This document shows, one piece after another, positions 16,501 to 26,034 of a stretch of DNA of 64,000 nucleotides. The stretch comes from CAYQJS01 sp964417895. Its GTDB lineage: Bacteria; Chloroflexota; UBA6077; SHYK01. Position 1 is the first letter of the stretch; every line of letters begins with the position of its first letter. The stretch lies in assembly GCA_964417895.1 (NCBI GenBank), contig CAYQJS010000003.1, forward strand, positions 62,001-126,000. The letters run 5' to 3'. The translations under genes and the position numbers were made by a program. Below the pieces are notes generated by a model that was given only the letters and a program-made list of their open reading frames with translations, was not told where the DNA came from and searched no databases.

Positions 16501-19500
16501 ATGAAGCGCATCGCAGACCGCGGTAAAACCCAGAGCGTACGAGCGATCCTTGCCCTGATCTTCGCCCTGAGCACTTTGGGAGCCCCCGGCTATCCGGCAG
16601 CTCCCGCTACGGCTCAGACGTCCGAGTTGGTCTTTGGCGCGCTCCTGTCGCTCACCGGCGAATGGTCGTCGCTCGGCATCGCCAGCAAGGCGGCGCTGGA
16701 AATTGCGACTGAAGACATCAACCGCGAGCTCGCCGCGAGCGGCTCGCCAGCGCGCGTCAGGGTGGTCATCGAGGACACGCGCCTCGTGCCTGCCGTTGCG
16801 CTCGAGAAGCTGCAGGAGTTGGCGCGACAGGGCCTCAGGATCATCATCGGACCGCAGTCGAGCGCAGAGGTACGCGCCGTTAAACCGTACGCCGACGCCA
16901 ATGGTGTCCTCATTGTTAGCCAGGGCAGCACGGCCGGCGCCCTGTCCATCACGGGGGACAACGTGTTCCGGCTCGCCCCCGACGACAGCCACGAGTCGGA
17001 GGCGCTAGTCGCGCTGCTTTGGGAAGACGGGGTGAGGGTCGTCGTTCCCCTCGGAAGAAACGATGTAGGGAACGAGGGACTCCAGATCGCGACCAAACGG
17101 CTTTTCGAGGGGCTCGGGGGCACAGTCGTCGACGGCCTGCGCTATGAGCCGACTGCTCAGGACTACACAGCGGAAGTCGCAGCCACGAGCGCACGGGTGC
17201 GCGAAGCTCAGGCCCAGCATGGCGCCGACGTTGTCGCGGTCTACCTTACAGCGTTCGAAGAAGTCGTCTCAGTTTTCAAGGCCGCGCAGTCCGACCCACT
17301 CCTCTCTTCGGCGCGCTGGTATGGAAGCGATGGGGTCGCCGGCAGCGCTGCCTTGGTAGCCGATTCGGTAGCAGCGCAATTCGCGGCAAGCGTCGGATAC
17401 CCTAACCCGAACGTGGGGCTGGATGAGTCAGTCAGGCATAGGTGGGAGCCCCTTTCCGATCAGATCACGGCAAGGACCGGCAGCCAGCCCGATGCGTTGG
17501 GACTTGCCGCGTACGACGCGCTTCGCATCGCAACACAGGCCCTTCTCCGGGCCGGGCAGGGTGACACCCCCGCTTTGCGCGACGCCCTAGTCCAGGTTGC
17601 CAACGCACATGACGGCGTGACGGGCCCCACGCAGCTGAACGAGTTCGGGGACCGGCAGCTCGGGAACTACGACTTCTGGTCAGTGCGATTCGAAAACGGC
17701 GCGTACCGATGGAAGGTCGTTGCGCGCTATCAGGCCACTCCTGGCGGCCGCGGGCGAGTGACTCGCGAGCTCGATTTTCCGGCAAGGTCACTCACGATTC
17801 TAGGAGGGTTTCCGGCCGGGGGCCTCGAGCGGTTCGCGCGGGTGATCGGAGCCGAAGCCGAGGCCGTTCTAGGGGTCCGAGTTCGGGTCGAGAATCGGCC
17901 TGGCGATGATGGTATCGCCGCCTTACGCGAATATCAGTCAGCGCCCAGGGACGGGTATGTCCTGTTCAACCAGGGGGATACCTACGCATCAGCGTTCGCG
18001 CTGGGAAGGACCGACGTCAATCCGGTCGAGGACCTGATCCCGATCGTGCATGGAGGGATCGCTCCCTCCCAGGTCTACATTCGATCAAACGACCCGCGGT
18101 TCTCGACGTGGGAGGAGGTCGTTGCCTACGCGCCGGATCACGGAGGGCTCATATTCGGCTATGGGGCGGGCCCGCTCGACCTGGAGGGCTTGACCATCCG
18201 CAATCTGGAGCGCGCCGTCGGCGTGCGGTTCCACTCGGTCGCAGCTGACGACGGCCGCGAGCGCTACGGATCAATTCTGGAGGGCCGAACTGATCTCCTC
18301 ATCGAGCAGCCAGGGGACGTTAGGGCGCTGTTGGAGAGTGGCCAGATCAAGCCCATACTCACCTTGTGGTCGGAGCGGATCAGAGGATTCGAAAGCGTGC
18401 CCACACATTACGAGATGGGGGCAGACTTCACGCCGTTGCTCCGCATCCGGTCATTGGCGGTCCACCGCGACACGCCGCCCGACCGTCTGACCGTGCTTCG
18501 GCGCGCGTTCCAGGCAGCCTTCAATAGCGAAGGATTCCAGCGGTATCTCAGGGACGACTGGCTGGACCTGGTCCGCGGCCCGTTGGACCCGATCGCCCTC
18601 CTGGCGCAGGAAATCGAGACGTATCGGCACCTCTACCCCTCGATTCTCGTGCCTGAAAAGACCGTTCGCATCGGCACGCCCCCTCCGGGAAGCTTGTTCT
18701 TCGAGGTCGGAAGCGGGATGGCGGCCGTGATCACCGGGCACTCGCCAATGCAGGCGGGGGTTCAGCCCTTCACCGGCAACACCGCCTACCTCGAGGCGCT
18801 CGACGCCGGCGAGATCGAGCTTGGAGTGAACGGAGCTTTCGACTTCTTCGCTGCGTATCACCGCACTGATCCCCGATATACGGTCGCATCGGACGTGCGG
18901 GTGCTCCAGCGTGGCGCCGCGATCCGTGCTGGACTGCTGGTCCGGGATGATTCTGCCATCAGGGATCTTGGGGGCCTCGCCGGGAAGCGAGTTCCGAGTG
19001 GGTTCGAGCCGCAGCGAGTGGTAGCCGCGCTTATGGACGCGAATCTGGCGAATGCCGGCTTGAGCTGGGACGACGTCGAGGCGGTTCCCGTGCTGAACAC
19101 ATCAGAGTCGATCCAGGCCCTCGCAGCCGGGTGGCTTGATGTCGCCGTCGGCGCCGTTGGCGCGCCGGAGGTCGAAGCAGCCGACGCTGCGATCCCCGGC
19201 GGCATTCGCTTTCTCTCCTTGGACACGTCGCCCGATGCTATCGCTCGAATGCATGAGATTGCGTCGTTTGGCGTGGGATGGGCAGATGCGGGGTCTGCTG
19301 CCGGCGCCCGGCAGGACACGGCCTTGGTTAGCTACGACATCTATCTCACGGCAAGTAAGGACCTGAGCGATAACGCGGCGTACGAGATCGTGCGCGCGCT
19401 CTGGGATTTCGAGCAGGAGTTATTGGCGAAGGGGACGCAGTTTGCGGGCTGGACACGCGAGCGAGCGGCGGATCCCAACGCGGTCATTCCGTATCACCCC

Positions 19501-19554
19501 GGTGCCCTTCGGTTCTACCGAGAACGAAGGGCCTGGGCGGACAGCTGGGAATGA
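16501..19554 (+). CDS. Triple fusion of LivJ-type, TctC/Bug-type and TAXI-type solute-binding domains
   Basis: About 1017 residues with a Sec signal peptide (MKRIADRGKTQSVRAILALI, probable cleavage near residue 39) and no lipobox. Domain 1 (about 41-415) is a LivJ-like PBP type 1 receptor (FGALLSLTGEWSSLG, IIIGPQSSAEV). Domain 2 (about 430-715) is a TctC/Bug receptor: GGFPAGGLERFARV, VRVENRPGDDG, APRDGYVLFN. Domain 3 (about 717-1017) is a TAXI-type TRAP receptor: VRIGTPPPGSLFFEVGSGM, DAGEIELGVNGA, GLAGKRVPSG, ending PYHPGALRFYRE. These families normally serve three unrelated transporters. The ATG at 16501 lies downstream of GGAGGACAG; earlier in-frame starts exist. Its stop overlaps the next gene as ATGA. 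Ligands and partners unknown. Confidence 0.8.
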   Translation: MKRIADRGKTQSVRAILALIFALSTLGAPGYPAAPATAQTSELVFGALLSLTGEWSSLGIASKAALEIATEDINRELAASGSPARVRVVIEDTRLVPAVALEKLQELARQGLRIIIGPQSSAEVRAVKPYADANGVLIVSQGSTAGALSITGDNVFRLAPDDSHESEALVALLWEDGVRVVVPLGRNDVGNEGLQIATKRLFEGLGGTVVDGLRYEPTAQDYTAEVAATSARVREAQAQHGADVVAVYLTAFEEVVSVFKAAQSDPLLSSARWYGSDGVAGSAALVADSVAAQFAASVGYPNPNVGLDESVRHRWEPLSDQITARTGSQPDALGLAAYDALRIATQALLRAGQGDTPALRDALVQVANAHDGVTGPTQLNEFGDRQLGNYDFWSVRFENGAYRWKVVARYQATPGGRGRVTRELDFPARSLTILGGFPAGGLERFARVIGAEAEAVLGVRVRVENRPGDDGIAALREYQSAPRDGYVLFNQGDTYASAFALGRTDVNPVEDLIPIVHGGIAPSQVYIRSNDPRFSTWEEVVAYAPDHGGLIFGYGAGPLDLEGLTIRNLERAVGVRFHSVAADDGRERYGSILEGRTDLLIEQPGDVRALLESGQIKPILTLWSERIRGFESVPTHYEMGADFTPLLRIRSLAVHRDTPPDRLTVLRRAFQAAFNSEGFQRYLRDDWLDLVRGPLDPIALLAQEIETYRHLYPSILVPEKTVRIGTPPPGSLFFEVGSGMAAVITGHSPMQAGVQPFTGNTAYLEALDAGEIELGVNGAFDFFAAYHRTDPRYTVASDVRVLQRGAAIRAGLLVRDDSAIRDLGGLAGKRVPSGFEPQRVVAALMDANLANAGLSWDDVEAVPVLNTSESIQALAAGWLDVAVGAVGAPEVEAADAAIPGGIRFLSLDTSPDAIARMHEIASFGVGWADAGSAAGARQDTALVSYDIYLTASKDLSDNAAYEIVRALWDFEQELLAKGTQFAGWTRERAADPNAVIPYHPGALRFYRERRAWADSWE

Positions 19555-20633
19555 GCATGCGCGGCCCAAGACGATTCGCCATCATCTTCGCACTCACAGC
19601 AGTGCTTGCGACCACGCTGGCTTCGAGCCCCGCCGCGATAACTCGTGCCAGGGACAAACCCATACCCGTCGGTGTGGTTCGGCTGACTGACGCGTACGAT
19701 TTCTACGGCCTCGAGACAGAGACGGCTATAGACCTCGCGGTCGAAGAACTCGAGGGGAGATTCAGGATCACCTACCTGCATAGCGGCGGCGACGCGTTGG
19801 AAGCCGTTTCCGCGTTCACGGAGCTTGTTTCGACAGGCGATGTGCGTCTGATAACCACCTCAGCGAGCTGGATCAGTGAGGCGATCTACCCCCACGCGGC
19901 GGAAAGGGGGGTCTTTCAGAGCGTGCTCGCGAGCGCGGCTCTCGATCGTGATCGAGAAGACCGCGCCGTCCGGTTTACAGTGGATGTGGCGGACGAGGCC
20001 GCATATCTGGACAGCTTCCTCAGCCGCTTCGAGCGCATTGGAATCCTGTACATGGATAACAGCTTTGGCGCAGGTTGGCAGGAACGGCTTCGCCTGCATC
20101 TCGGGGCCAAAGTCCTCAGCTCCCAGCGTTACCCCATCGGCGCAGCGGCCTTCGATGCGGAGCTGGCCAAACTGAGCGATCTCGATCTCGATGCCCTCGT
20201 GCTGCTGGCTACCGGCGTGGAGGGCGCGCTGATCGCGCGACAAGCTCGCGATCTGGGCATCAGTGCCCAGCTGGTGGGTACGCGGCCCATCGAGACACCG
20301 GAGCTCGTCGGGGACCCAGCGGCGGTCGAGGGCCTCGTGTACACGTACCCCTACTTTGACACGGAGCACCCGTTCGTCGATCGCTACATAGCCCGATACG
20401 AGAGGAGGCCCACGGTGTTTGCCGCGGAGGCCTACGATGCGATCATCACGCTGGCACAGGCGACGTCGGAGTGTGGGACCGATACGGCGTGTATCCACGA
20501 GTGGTACCGCGGCAGGACCTACGATGGGGCATTGGGGCACGTTGTGTTCGATAGCCGGGGCGACGCGCACTATCCGTTCATCCTGAAGCACGTGCGCAAT
20601 GGGGCGTTCGTGGCCTACGAAAGCAGCGAGTAG
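19551..20633 (+). CDS. LivJ-type (PBP1) solute-binding protein
   Basis: 360 residues with a signal peptide (RRFAIIFALTAVLATTLASS) and no lipobox cysteine. Typical periplasmic-binding-protein type 1 pattern: IPVGVVRLTDAYDFYGLETE at the N-terminus, a YMDNSFGAGW segment in lobe 2, and FVDRYIARYERRPTVFAAEAYDA, the usual C-terminal region of Leu/Ile/Val or amide receptors. Shorter than the average family member (about 380-400). It overlaps the triple-fusion gene by 4 nt, implying coupled translation, and is followed 12 bp later by the double-fusion gene. Ligand unknown. Confidence 0.8.
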   Translation: MSMRGPRRFAIIFALTAVLATTLASSPAAITRARDKPIPVGVVRLTDAYDFYGLETETAIDLAVEELEGRFRITYLHSGGDALEAVSAFTELVSTGDVRLITTSASWISEAIYPHAAERGVFQSVLASAALDRDREDRAVRFTVDVADEAAYLDSFLSRFERIGILYMDNSFGAGWQERLRLHLGAKVLSSQRYPIGAAAFDAELAKLSDLDLDALVLLATGVEGALIARQARDLGISAQLVGTRPIETPELVGDPAAVEGLVYTYPYFDTEHPFVDRYIARYERRPTVFAAEAYDAIITLAQATSECGTDTACIHEWYRGRTYDGALGHVVFDSRGDAHYPFILKHVRNGAFVAYESSE

Positions 20634-20645
20634 GAGGTTCGTTCC

Positions 20646-23003
20646 GTGAGGCTGCCTCGCATTACGGCACGAGGGCGGCGGTCGGCCCGGCCGAGCAGTG
20701 TTTGGATGCTGCTCGCGGTCGTCATGGCGGTCACGATAGGCTGGTCGGCAACGGGCCCCCAGCAGACCTCGGCCGGTGTGGCCTCCCAGCCGGCTCGCAT
20801 CAAGATCGGCCTGCTCGCGCCCCTGAGCGGCGTGGCCTCGGACGAGGGGCGGGACATGCTGCACGGCGCGACGCTCGCCGTCGAGCAGATCAACGAGGGG
20901 GGCGGCATCTTCGTCCGGGAGCGCGGCGGATCGGTGCCGGTCGATCTCGTGGTGGCCGATGATGGGACGAGTATCGAGATCGGCACCGCCGCGGCCACTC
21001 GGCTGGTAGCCGAAGAGCGCGTCGATGTCGTGACAGGCGGCTACTCCAGCGCGGTGACGCTGGCCGCTCAGGTCGTCGTCGCACAACACCAGGTGCCGTT
21101 CGTCATCGGCGGGGCATCGACCCCTCGGGTGACGAGACGAACCGACATCGATACAAGCTGGATGTTCCATTACCTGGAAATCGGGCCGTATCGCGGCAAG
21201 GCGATCTCGTCGTATCTCGCCACCGTCGTCCAGCCAAAGGTAGCGCCGGGCCGCAAGCTTCGCGTCGCGCTGGTCTATCAAGACAGCGCGTTCGGCGAGG
21301 ACTTCAGGCTCGGACTCCCCGGGTTGGGAATTATGGGGTGGGCAGAATCGCAGCAGCTGCCGCTCGAATTCGTGGCGGTCGAGCGATTCCCGCTCGGCGA
21401 AACGGACTTTCGTCCCCAGCTTGGCCGGGTGAAAGACACCGAGCCCGACGTCGTCATCCCGATGGGCTTCGAGGACGAGACGATCTCCATGATGACGCAG
21501 GGCAAGCGAGACCTCGGCATTCGATCGCTCTGGGGCCCAGTGTGCTCTTGCGTCGAGACGCCCAACTACTATCGACAGATCGGGGAAGAGGGCGCATTCT
21601 CAACGGTTGAAGCCACGTTCAGCACGTATGAAACGCCGGGGCTCCTGGCAGGGCCTCTGCTGGCAGCGTTCCGCTCTGCCTACCAGCAGCGCTGGGGCGA
21701 GCAGCCCGGCCAATTCGCGGCGCTGCAGTACGACTCCATGTTCGTGGTCAAGCGCGCCGTGGAGGAGGCGGGCAGCCTCGAGAAGGCGAGGATCCGCGAT
21801 GCCCTGGTGAGGCTCGACATGCCGAGCCTCACGATGCCCGTGGAGGGCGGCCGCATCCGATTCGACGGAAACCGGGAAGTGCGGTTCCAGCCCTTCATCA
21901 CCCAGCTCCTGCTTGACCCGAGCGTCGGAGAGGTGCGGCCTCGCATCGTTTGGCCGCAAGAGCTCGCCACCGCCGCGTTCCAACTCCCTCCGCTCCGGGT
22001 ACTGATAGTCCACTCGTACGATCCCGGGTTTCAGTGGACCCGCGACCTGGCGACCGGCATCGAAGAGGGGTTGCGGCGAGTTGGATTCGCGGATGGGCGG
22101 AATGCCGAGCTGCGAACGTTTTACATGGACACCAAGGTCACCTATACGACTCCCGAGCAGATCGCGGAACGAGCCGCGATCGCGCTCGGCCTCGTGGATG
22201 AGCTCCAGCCGGACATCGTCTTCCTCACCGACGATCCCGCGCTCAAAGAGGTTGGAGTGGAATACACGCGGCAGCATCCCGAGAAGGAGCTGCCCTTCAT
22301 TTTTGCTGGCACCAACCTCGATCCTACCGTTTATGAGCCGATCCGGAGCCTCGAGTGGCCCGGCGGGCGGCTCACCGGCGCGCTCGAGCGTCTGCCCTAC
22401 CACGAAGCGTTCGCACTGGCCAAGCGCATCGTGCCCAGCGCTTCACGCATCGTGCTCCTTGCGGAGTCAAGCGACAGCACGAGTTTCGTCCGCAGCCGAT
22501 TCGGCGAGGAATACCTCGACCACGTGGTCGATGCTCCGCTGGAGGTCGTGGATTTCCTCCAGATCAAGACCTTCGCCGAATGGAAACAGACGATCCTGGA
22601 CTACCAGTCAAGGGTAGACATCATCGGTATCCTGAACTACCACCAGCTTATGGATGAGAACGGCGACGTTGTGCCGGGTGGGGACGTGGCTGCGTGGACC
22701 GTTCAGAACAACCGCCTGCCGGAGCTTGCGCTCGTCCCCGCCTGGGCGGAAGACGGCCTGCTGCTCGGGATGGGCAACTCGGGCACCAGGAACGGCATCT
22801 ATGTGGGGGTGCTCGGGGGCGAGGTTCTCCGGGGCCTAGATCCGGGCACTGTCCCGATCGTGGACCTGAAGTTCACCGAGTTCACGGTAAACATCGACCG
22901 CGCTGCGATGCTGGGCATCACGATACCGCCGGAAGAACTGGTCAACGCAGCGGAGGTCTTCCATTTCTCCAACCGTAACGCGGCGGAATCGCTCGTAGAG
23001 TAG
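20646..23003 (+). CDS. Fusion of LivJ-type and PF04392-type solute-binding domains
   Basis: 785 residues with an N-terminal signal/membrane segment (VWMLLAVVMAVTIGW). Residues about 50-450 are a PBP type 1 receptor: KIGLLAPLSGVASDEGRDML, VDVVTGGYSSAVTLAAQV, AGPLLAAFRSAYQQRWGEQP. Residues 451-785 match the ABC_sub_bind family (PF04392, TrpX-like): VLIVHSYDPGFQWTRDLATG, PDIVFLTDDPALKEVG, FIFAGTNLDP, and LGITIPPEELVNAAEVF at the end. PF04392-type domains also occur as sensor inputs, so sensing is possible, but no kinase or transmembrane signalling domain follows. AGGAGG precedes the GTG start. Middle of a tight receptor-only gene run. Confidence 0.8.
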   Translation: MRLPRITARGRRSARPSSVWMLLAVVMAVTIGWSATGPQQTSAGVASQPARIKIGLLAPLSGVASDEGRDMLHGATLAVEQINEGGGIFVRERGGSVPVDLVVADDGTSIEIGTAAATRLVAEERVDVVTGGYSSAVTLAAQVVVAQHQVPFVIGGASTPRVTRRTDIDTSWMFHYLEIGPYRGKAISSYLATVVQPKVAPGRKLRVALVYQDSAFGEDFRLGLPGLGIMGWAESQQLPLEFVAVERFPLGETDFRPQLGRVKDTEPDVVIPMGFEDETISMMTQGKRDLGIRSLWGPVCSCVETPNYYRQIGEEGAFSTVEATFSTYETPGLLAGPLLAAFRSAYQQRWGEQPGQFAALQYDSMFVVKRAVEEAGSLEKARIRDALVRLDMPSLTMPVEGGRIRFDGNREVRFQPFITQLLLDPSVGEVRPRIVWPQELATAAFQLPPLRVLIVHSYDPGFQWTRDLATGIEEGLRRVGFADGRNAELRTFYMDTKVTYTTPEQIAERAAIALGLVDELQPDIVFLTDDPALKEVGVEYTRQHPEKELPFIFAGTNLDPTVYEPIRSLEWPGGRLTGALERLPYHEAFALAKRIVPSASRIVLLAESSDSTSFVRSRFGEEYLDHVVDAPLEVVDFLQIKTFAEWKQTILDYQSRVDIIGILNYHQLMDENGDVVPGGDVAAWTVQNNRLPELALVPAWAEDGLLLGMGNSGTRNGIYVGVLGGEVLRGLDPGTVPIVDLKFTEFTVNIDRAAMLGITIPPEELVNAAEVFHFSNRNAAESLVE

Positions 23004-23021
23004 GCTAAGAGGAGCGTTGCC

Positions 23022-24242
23022 TTGCGGTCGGAAAGGCCAATCGCAGCAATTGTTGCTGCAACCATCGCTGGTGCGTTGACGCTCAGCGCGTGCCTGCCGG
23101 GTGGCGCTGACCCCAACACCATCAAAATCGTGTCCAGCATGCCGCACACTGGTGCTAGTAAAGGACTGACGGATAGCATCGCCAATGGGATACGCATGAG
23201 TCTCGAGGACTCCGACAGCCGAGTCGGGAGTTTCACGATCCGCTACGAGCAGTGGGACGATGCCATTCCAGCGACGGGTAACTGGGATCCTGCCAAGGAG
23301 GCAGAGAACGCGAACAAGGCTGTGAACGATCCACAGGTCATGGTCTACATCGGGCCGTTTAACTCAGGGGCTGCCGCGGTCGCCATCCCGATCTTCTGTA
23401 AGGCCAACATCGCTATGATCTCGCCGGTCAACACCTACCCCGGGTTGACCAAGCCCGGCAAGGGGGAGCGCGATGAGCCCGACAAGTACTACCACGGCTG
23501 TATGCGCAACTACACACGCGTGTCCCAGCCCGACGACGTGCAAGCAAATGCCGGCGCCAACTGGGCCAGAGATATTGGCGCGCGAAAGGTCTACGTGCTG
23601 GACGACGCCGACCTGTACGGGCGAGGCATCGCGAAGGAGTTCGCCGAGCAAGCTCGCAGGATCGGCGTGGAGGTAGTGGGCGGCCCTGACAGCATCGACC
23701 CGAAAGCCCCGGACTATCGCTCGCTGGCGGAACGGATTCGTGCGACGAATCCGGACCTCGTCTATTTCGGCGGCGTGACGGCCAACAACGCGGCCAGACT
23801 CGCCCAGGACTTGAAGGCGGCGATGCCAAATGTCAAGTTCATGGGCGCGGCCGGTGTGTACGACAAAGCGTTCCTGGACGGCGCCGGCGCCGCGGCCGAG
23901 GGTGCGCTGCTCACCTTCGGTGGGATCCCGGCCTCGAAGCTCACGGGCAGGGGGGCCGACTTCTACCAGAGGTACAAGGACAAGTATCGGATCGAGCCGG
24001 AGTCGTACGCGGCGAATGGCTACGAGGCGGCTCGGGTTGCGCTCGGCGCCATCGCGCGCGTTGGACGTGCAGACCGCGCCGCCATTCGAGATGCGGTGTT
24101 CGCCACCAGAGACTTCGACGGTGTGCTGGGCAGGTGGAGCTTCGACCAGAACGGGGACCCGACCCTCACGACTGTGAGCGGCCGCCTGGTGCGTGGCGGG
24201 AAGTACGACGAAGATAACATGGTAATCCTGCGGGCTAGCTGA
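23022..24242 (+). CDS. LivJ-type (branched-chain amino acid-like) solute-binding lipoprotein
   Basis: 406 residues, TTG start after GAGGAG. Lipoprotein signal with lipobox LSAC (Cys24). PBP type 1 features: IKIVSSMPHTGASKGLTDSI, VYIGPFNSGAAAVAIPI, AISPVNTYP-like lobe contact (MISPVNTYPGLT), VYVLDDADLYGRGIAKEF, and a C-terminal EPESYAANGYEAARVAL segment. It is the last of four binding-protein genes in a row and 18 bp from the previous one. Of the four, only this one is clearly lipid-anchored. Ligand might be an amino acid or amide; not determinable. Confidence 0.85.
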   Translation: MRSERPIAAIVAATIAGALTLSACLPGGADPNTIKIVSSMPHTGASKGLTDSIANGIRMSLEDSDSRVGSFTIRYEQWDDAIPATGNWDPAKEAENANKAVNDPQVMVYIGPFNSGAAAVAIPIFCKANIAMISPVNTYPGLTKPGKGERDEPDKYYHGCMRNYTRVSQPDDVQANAGANWARDIGARKVYVLDDADLYGRGIAKEFAEQARRIGVEVVGGPDSIDPKAPDYRSLAERIRATNPDLVYFGGVTANNAARLAQDLKAAMPNVKFMGAAGVYDKAFLDGAGAAAEGALLTFGGIPASKLTGRGADFYQRYKDKYRIEPESYAANGYEAARVALGAIARVGRADRAAIRDAVFATRDFDGVLGRWSFDQNGDPTLTTVSGRLVRGGKYDEDNMVILRAS

Positions 24243-24422
24243 GGGCGAAGCGACACGCGCTCACTCCCGAACGCTCCCCTCACGCGACGGCGAGGGAGTC
24301 TCCCGGGGGTCTCCCTGGTGCAGTAGCTCCGCCTTTCTTCGCAAACGGTGGATGTCGCCCCGCTCCTATCTCTCCATGAGACCTCTACTCTCGACTGGTG
24401 TTTTGCGGATCTGCCTGGCGCG

Positions 24423-25835
24423 CTATGGCCGGTGATCGCTCGCCATCGGCGGAACCTTGTAGCCACCCGTAGCGGCTTGTTCGTAAGCGTGGGCGGCGCG
24501 CAGTACGACGTCGTCCTCCCAGTGGCGTCCAGCCAGCGTAAGACCCACGGGCAGTCCATCGGTCGTGAAACCGCACGGCAGCGAGACGGCGGGCATCCCT
24601 GTCAGGTTGAGGGGCGCCGTCAGGTTGCTCGAGCCGCTCGCCGCTGGTCCCCCGGGCTCGGCAACCTCGATGAGGAACGCTGTCGTCTTGCTGGTGGGCA
24701 TGGCCAGGAGGTCCACCTCGCGCATGATCGCCTGAAATTCCTGCTGGATCAGCGTGCGCAGCCGGGCAGCCTTCACGATGTCGGATGCGCGCAGCATCTC
24801 GCCCAGGATGACTCGATCCCAGATCGTCGGATCGGCGAATCCCTGCGGCCCCTGTCGTGCGTAGGGGAGCAGGAACGGACGTATCTCGTTCACCCACGCG
24901 GCGTCGGTGAGGGGCATGTGCTGAAGAGATGGGATGCGGACGTCAACCACGGTGGCGCCCAGCGAGCCCAGAGTCGCGATGGCCCGCTCCACCAGGTTGC
25001 GCACCTCCTCCGTCGCCAGTTCGAAATAGAAGTTTCGCGGCACGCCGATGCGCAGGCCCGCGACGCCGCGGTCGATCCCCTCGGTGTAGTCCTTCGACGG
25101 GGACGGGATCGACGTCGGGTCCTGCTCGTCGTAGCCCGCCAGAACGGTCAGCATCGTGGCAGCGTCGAGCACGTCCTTGGTGATGGGTCCGAGGTGGTCC
25201 GTGGTAGCGCTGGTCGGTGGCAGCTGGCCGAAGCGGCTCACCAGGCCGTACGTGGGCTTCACACCGACGACGCCGCAGAACGAAGCCGGCGAGCGGATGG
25301 AGCCCTTGTTGTCGGTGCCCACCGAGCCGTAGATCAGCGAAGCGCTGACCGCCGCGGCAGATCCGCCACTGGAGCCGCCCGGGACGCAAGCTTCATTCCA
25401 GGGATTGTGGACGACGCCGAACGCCGACTTGACGCACGTACCGCCCATCGCCCACTCGTGCAGGTTGTTCTTGCCGACGATGATGGCGCCGGCGTTTCGT
25501 AGGCGCGCCACGACCGTGGCGTCGTAGTCGGTGATGAAATCGGTCATGAGGGCGGAGGCGTTGGTGGTCGGCCAGCCCCCGACGGCGATATTGTCCTTGA
25601 TCCCCAGGGGCAGGCCATGGAGGGGGCCCCGATAGCCCCCAGCCGCGATGTCGCTTTCCGCGGTACGCGCAGCCTCCATGGCCTGCTCACCGCGCACCGT
25701 GACGAAGGCGTGGAGCCGATCGTCCAGCGCCTCAATCCGCTCCAGGGACTCGCGCGTCACCTCGACGGGCGAGACCTCGCGGCGCTGGATCAGCGGCGCC
25801 AGCTCGTGGATGGTCATCGTGGCGAACTCGCTCAT
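24423..25835 (-). CDS. Amidase (amidase-signature family, GatA-like)
   Basis: 470 residues, the normal length. Catalytic Lys in GLPLGIKDNIAV (about 78), cis-Ser in the PGGSSGGSAAAV loop and nucleophilic Ser in GTDNKGSIRSPA give the Ser-cisSer-Lys triad of the family. The last motif normally reads TGGS; here the residues before the Ser are N-K-G, a departure in the oxyanion region. Hydrolyses amides; the exact substrate is unknown, and the absence of gatB/gatC argues against a tRNA amidotransferase role. A degenerate copy of part of this gene lies at about 28845-29150. Confidence 0.85.
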   Translation of the reverse strand: MSEFATMTIHELAPLIQRREVSPVEVTRESLERIEALDDRLHAFVTVRGEQAMEAARTAESDIAAGGYRGPLHGLPLGIKDNIAVGGWPTTNASALMTDFITDYDATVVARLRNAGAIIVGKNNLHEWAMGGTCVKSAFGVVHNPWNEACVPGGSSGGSAAAVSASLIYGSVGTDNKGSIRSPASFCGVVGVKPTYGLVSRFGQLPPTSATTDHLGPITKDVLDAATMLTVLAGYDEQDPTSIPSPSKDYTEGIDRGVAGLRIGVPRNFYFELATEEVRNLVERAIATLGSLGATVVDVRIPSLQHMPLTDAAWVNEIRPFLLPYARQGPQGFADPTIWDRVILGEMLRASDIVKAARLRTLIQQEFQAIMREVDLLAMPTSKTTAFLIEVAEPGGPAASGSSNLTAPLNLTGMPAVSLPCGFTTDGLPVGLTLAGRHWEDDVVLRAAHAYEQAATGGYKVPPMASDHRP

Positions 25836-26034
25836 ACGCCGACCTCCGCGTTGGGGCAGTGGGAGAGTGCTCGCTCAGGCTACCGCCATACTACCCTGGG
25901 GGACGCGCAGGGGCCAAAATCTGGGCTATGCGGCCGATGGACGCGCCCCCCTAGCGGTGCTGGCTCTGGTCAACGGTGGCGTGAAGGGCCCTGCAGTCCC
26001 TCCGCAACGAGATTGAGGCGCAAGCCGTCGGGTT

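Noticed and set aside
14734..16992. Very long open frame on the minus strand (about 750 codons) opposite two binding-protein genes.
   Set aside because: Antisense shadow of high-GC coding DNA; composition is Arg/His/Val-rich without any domain, while the plus strand has clear families.
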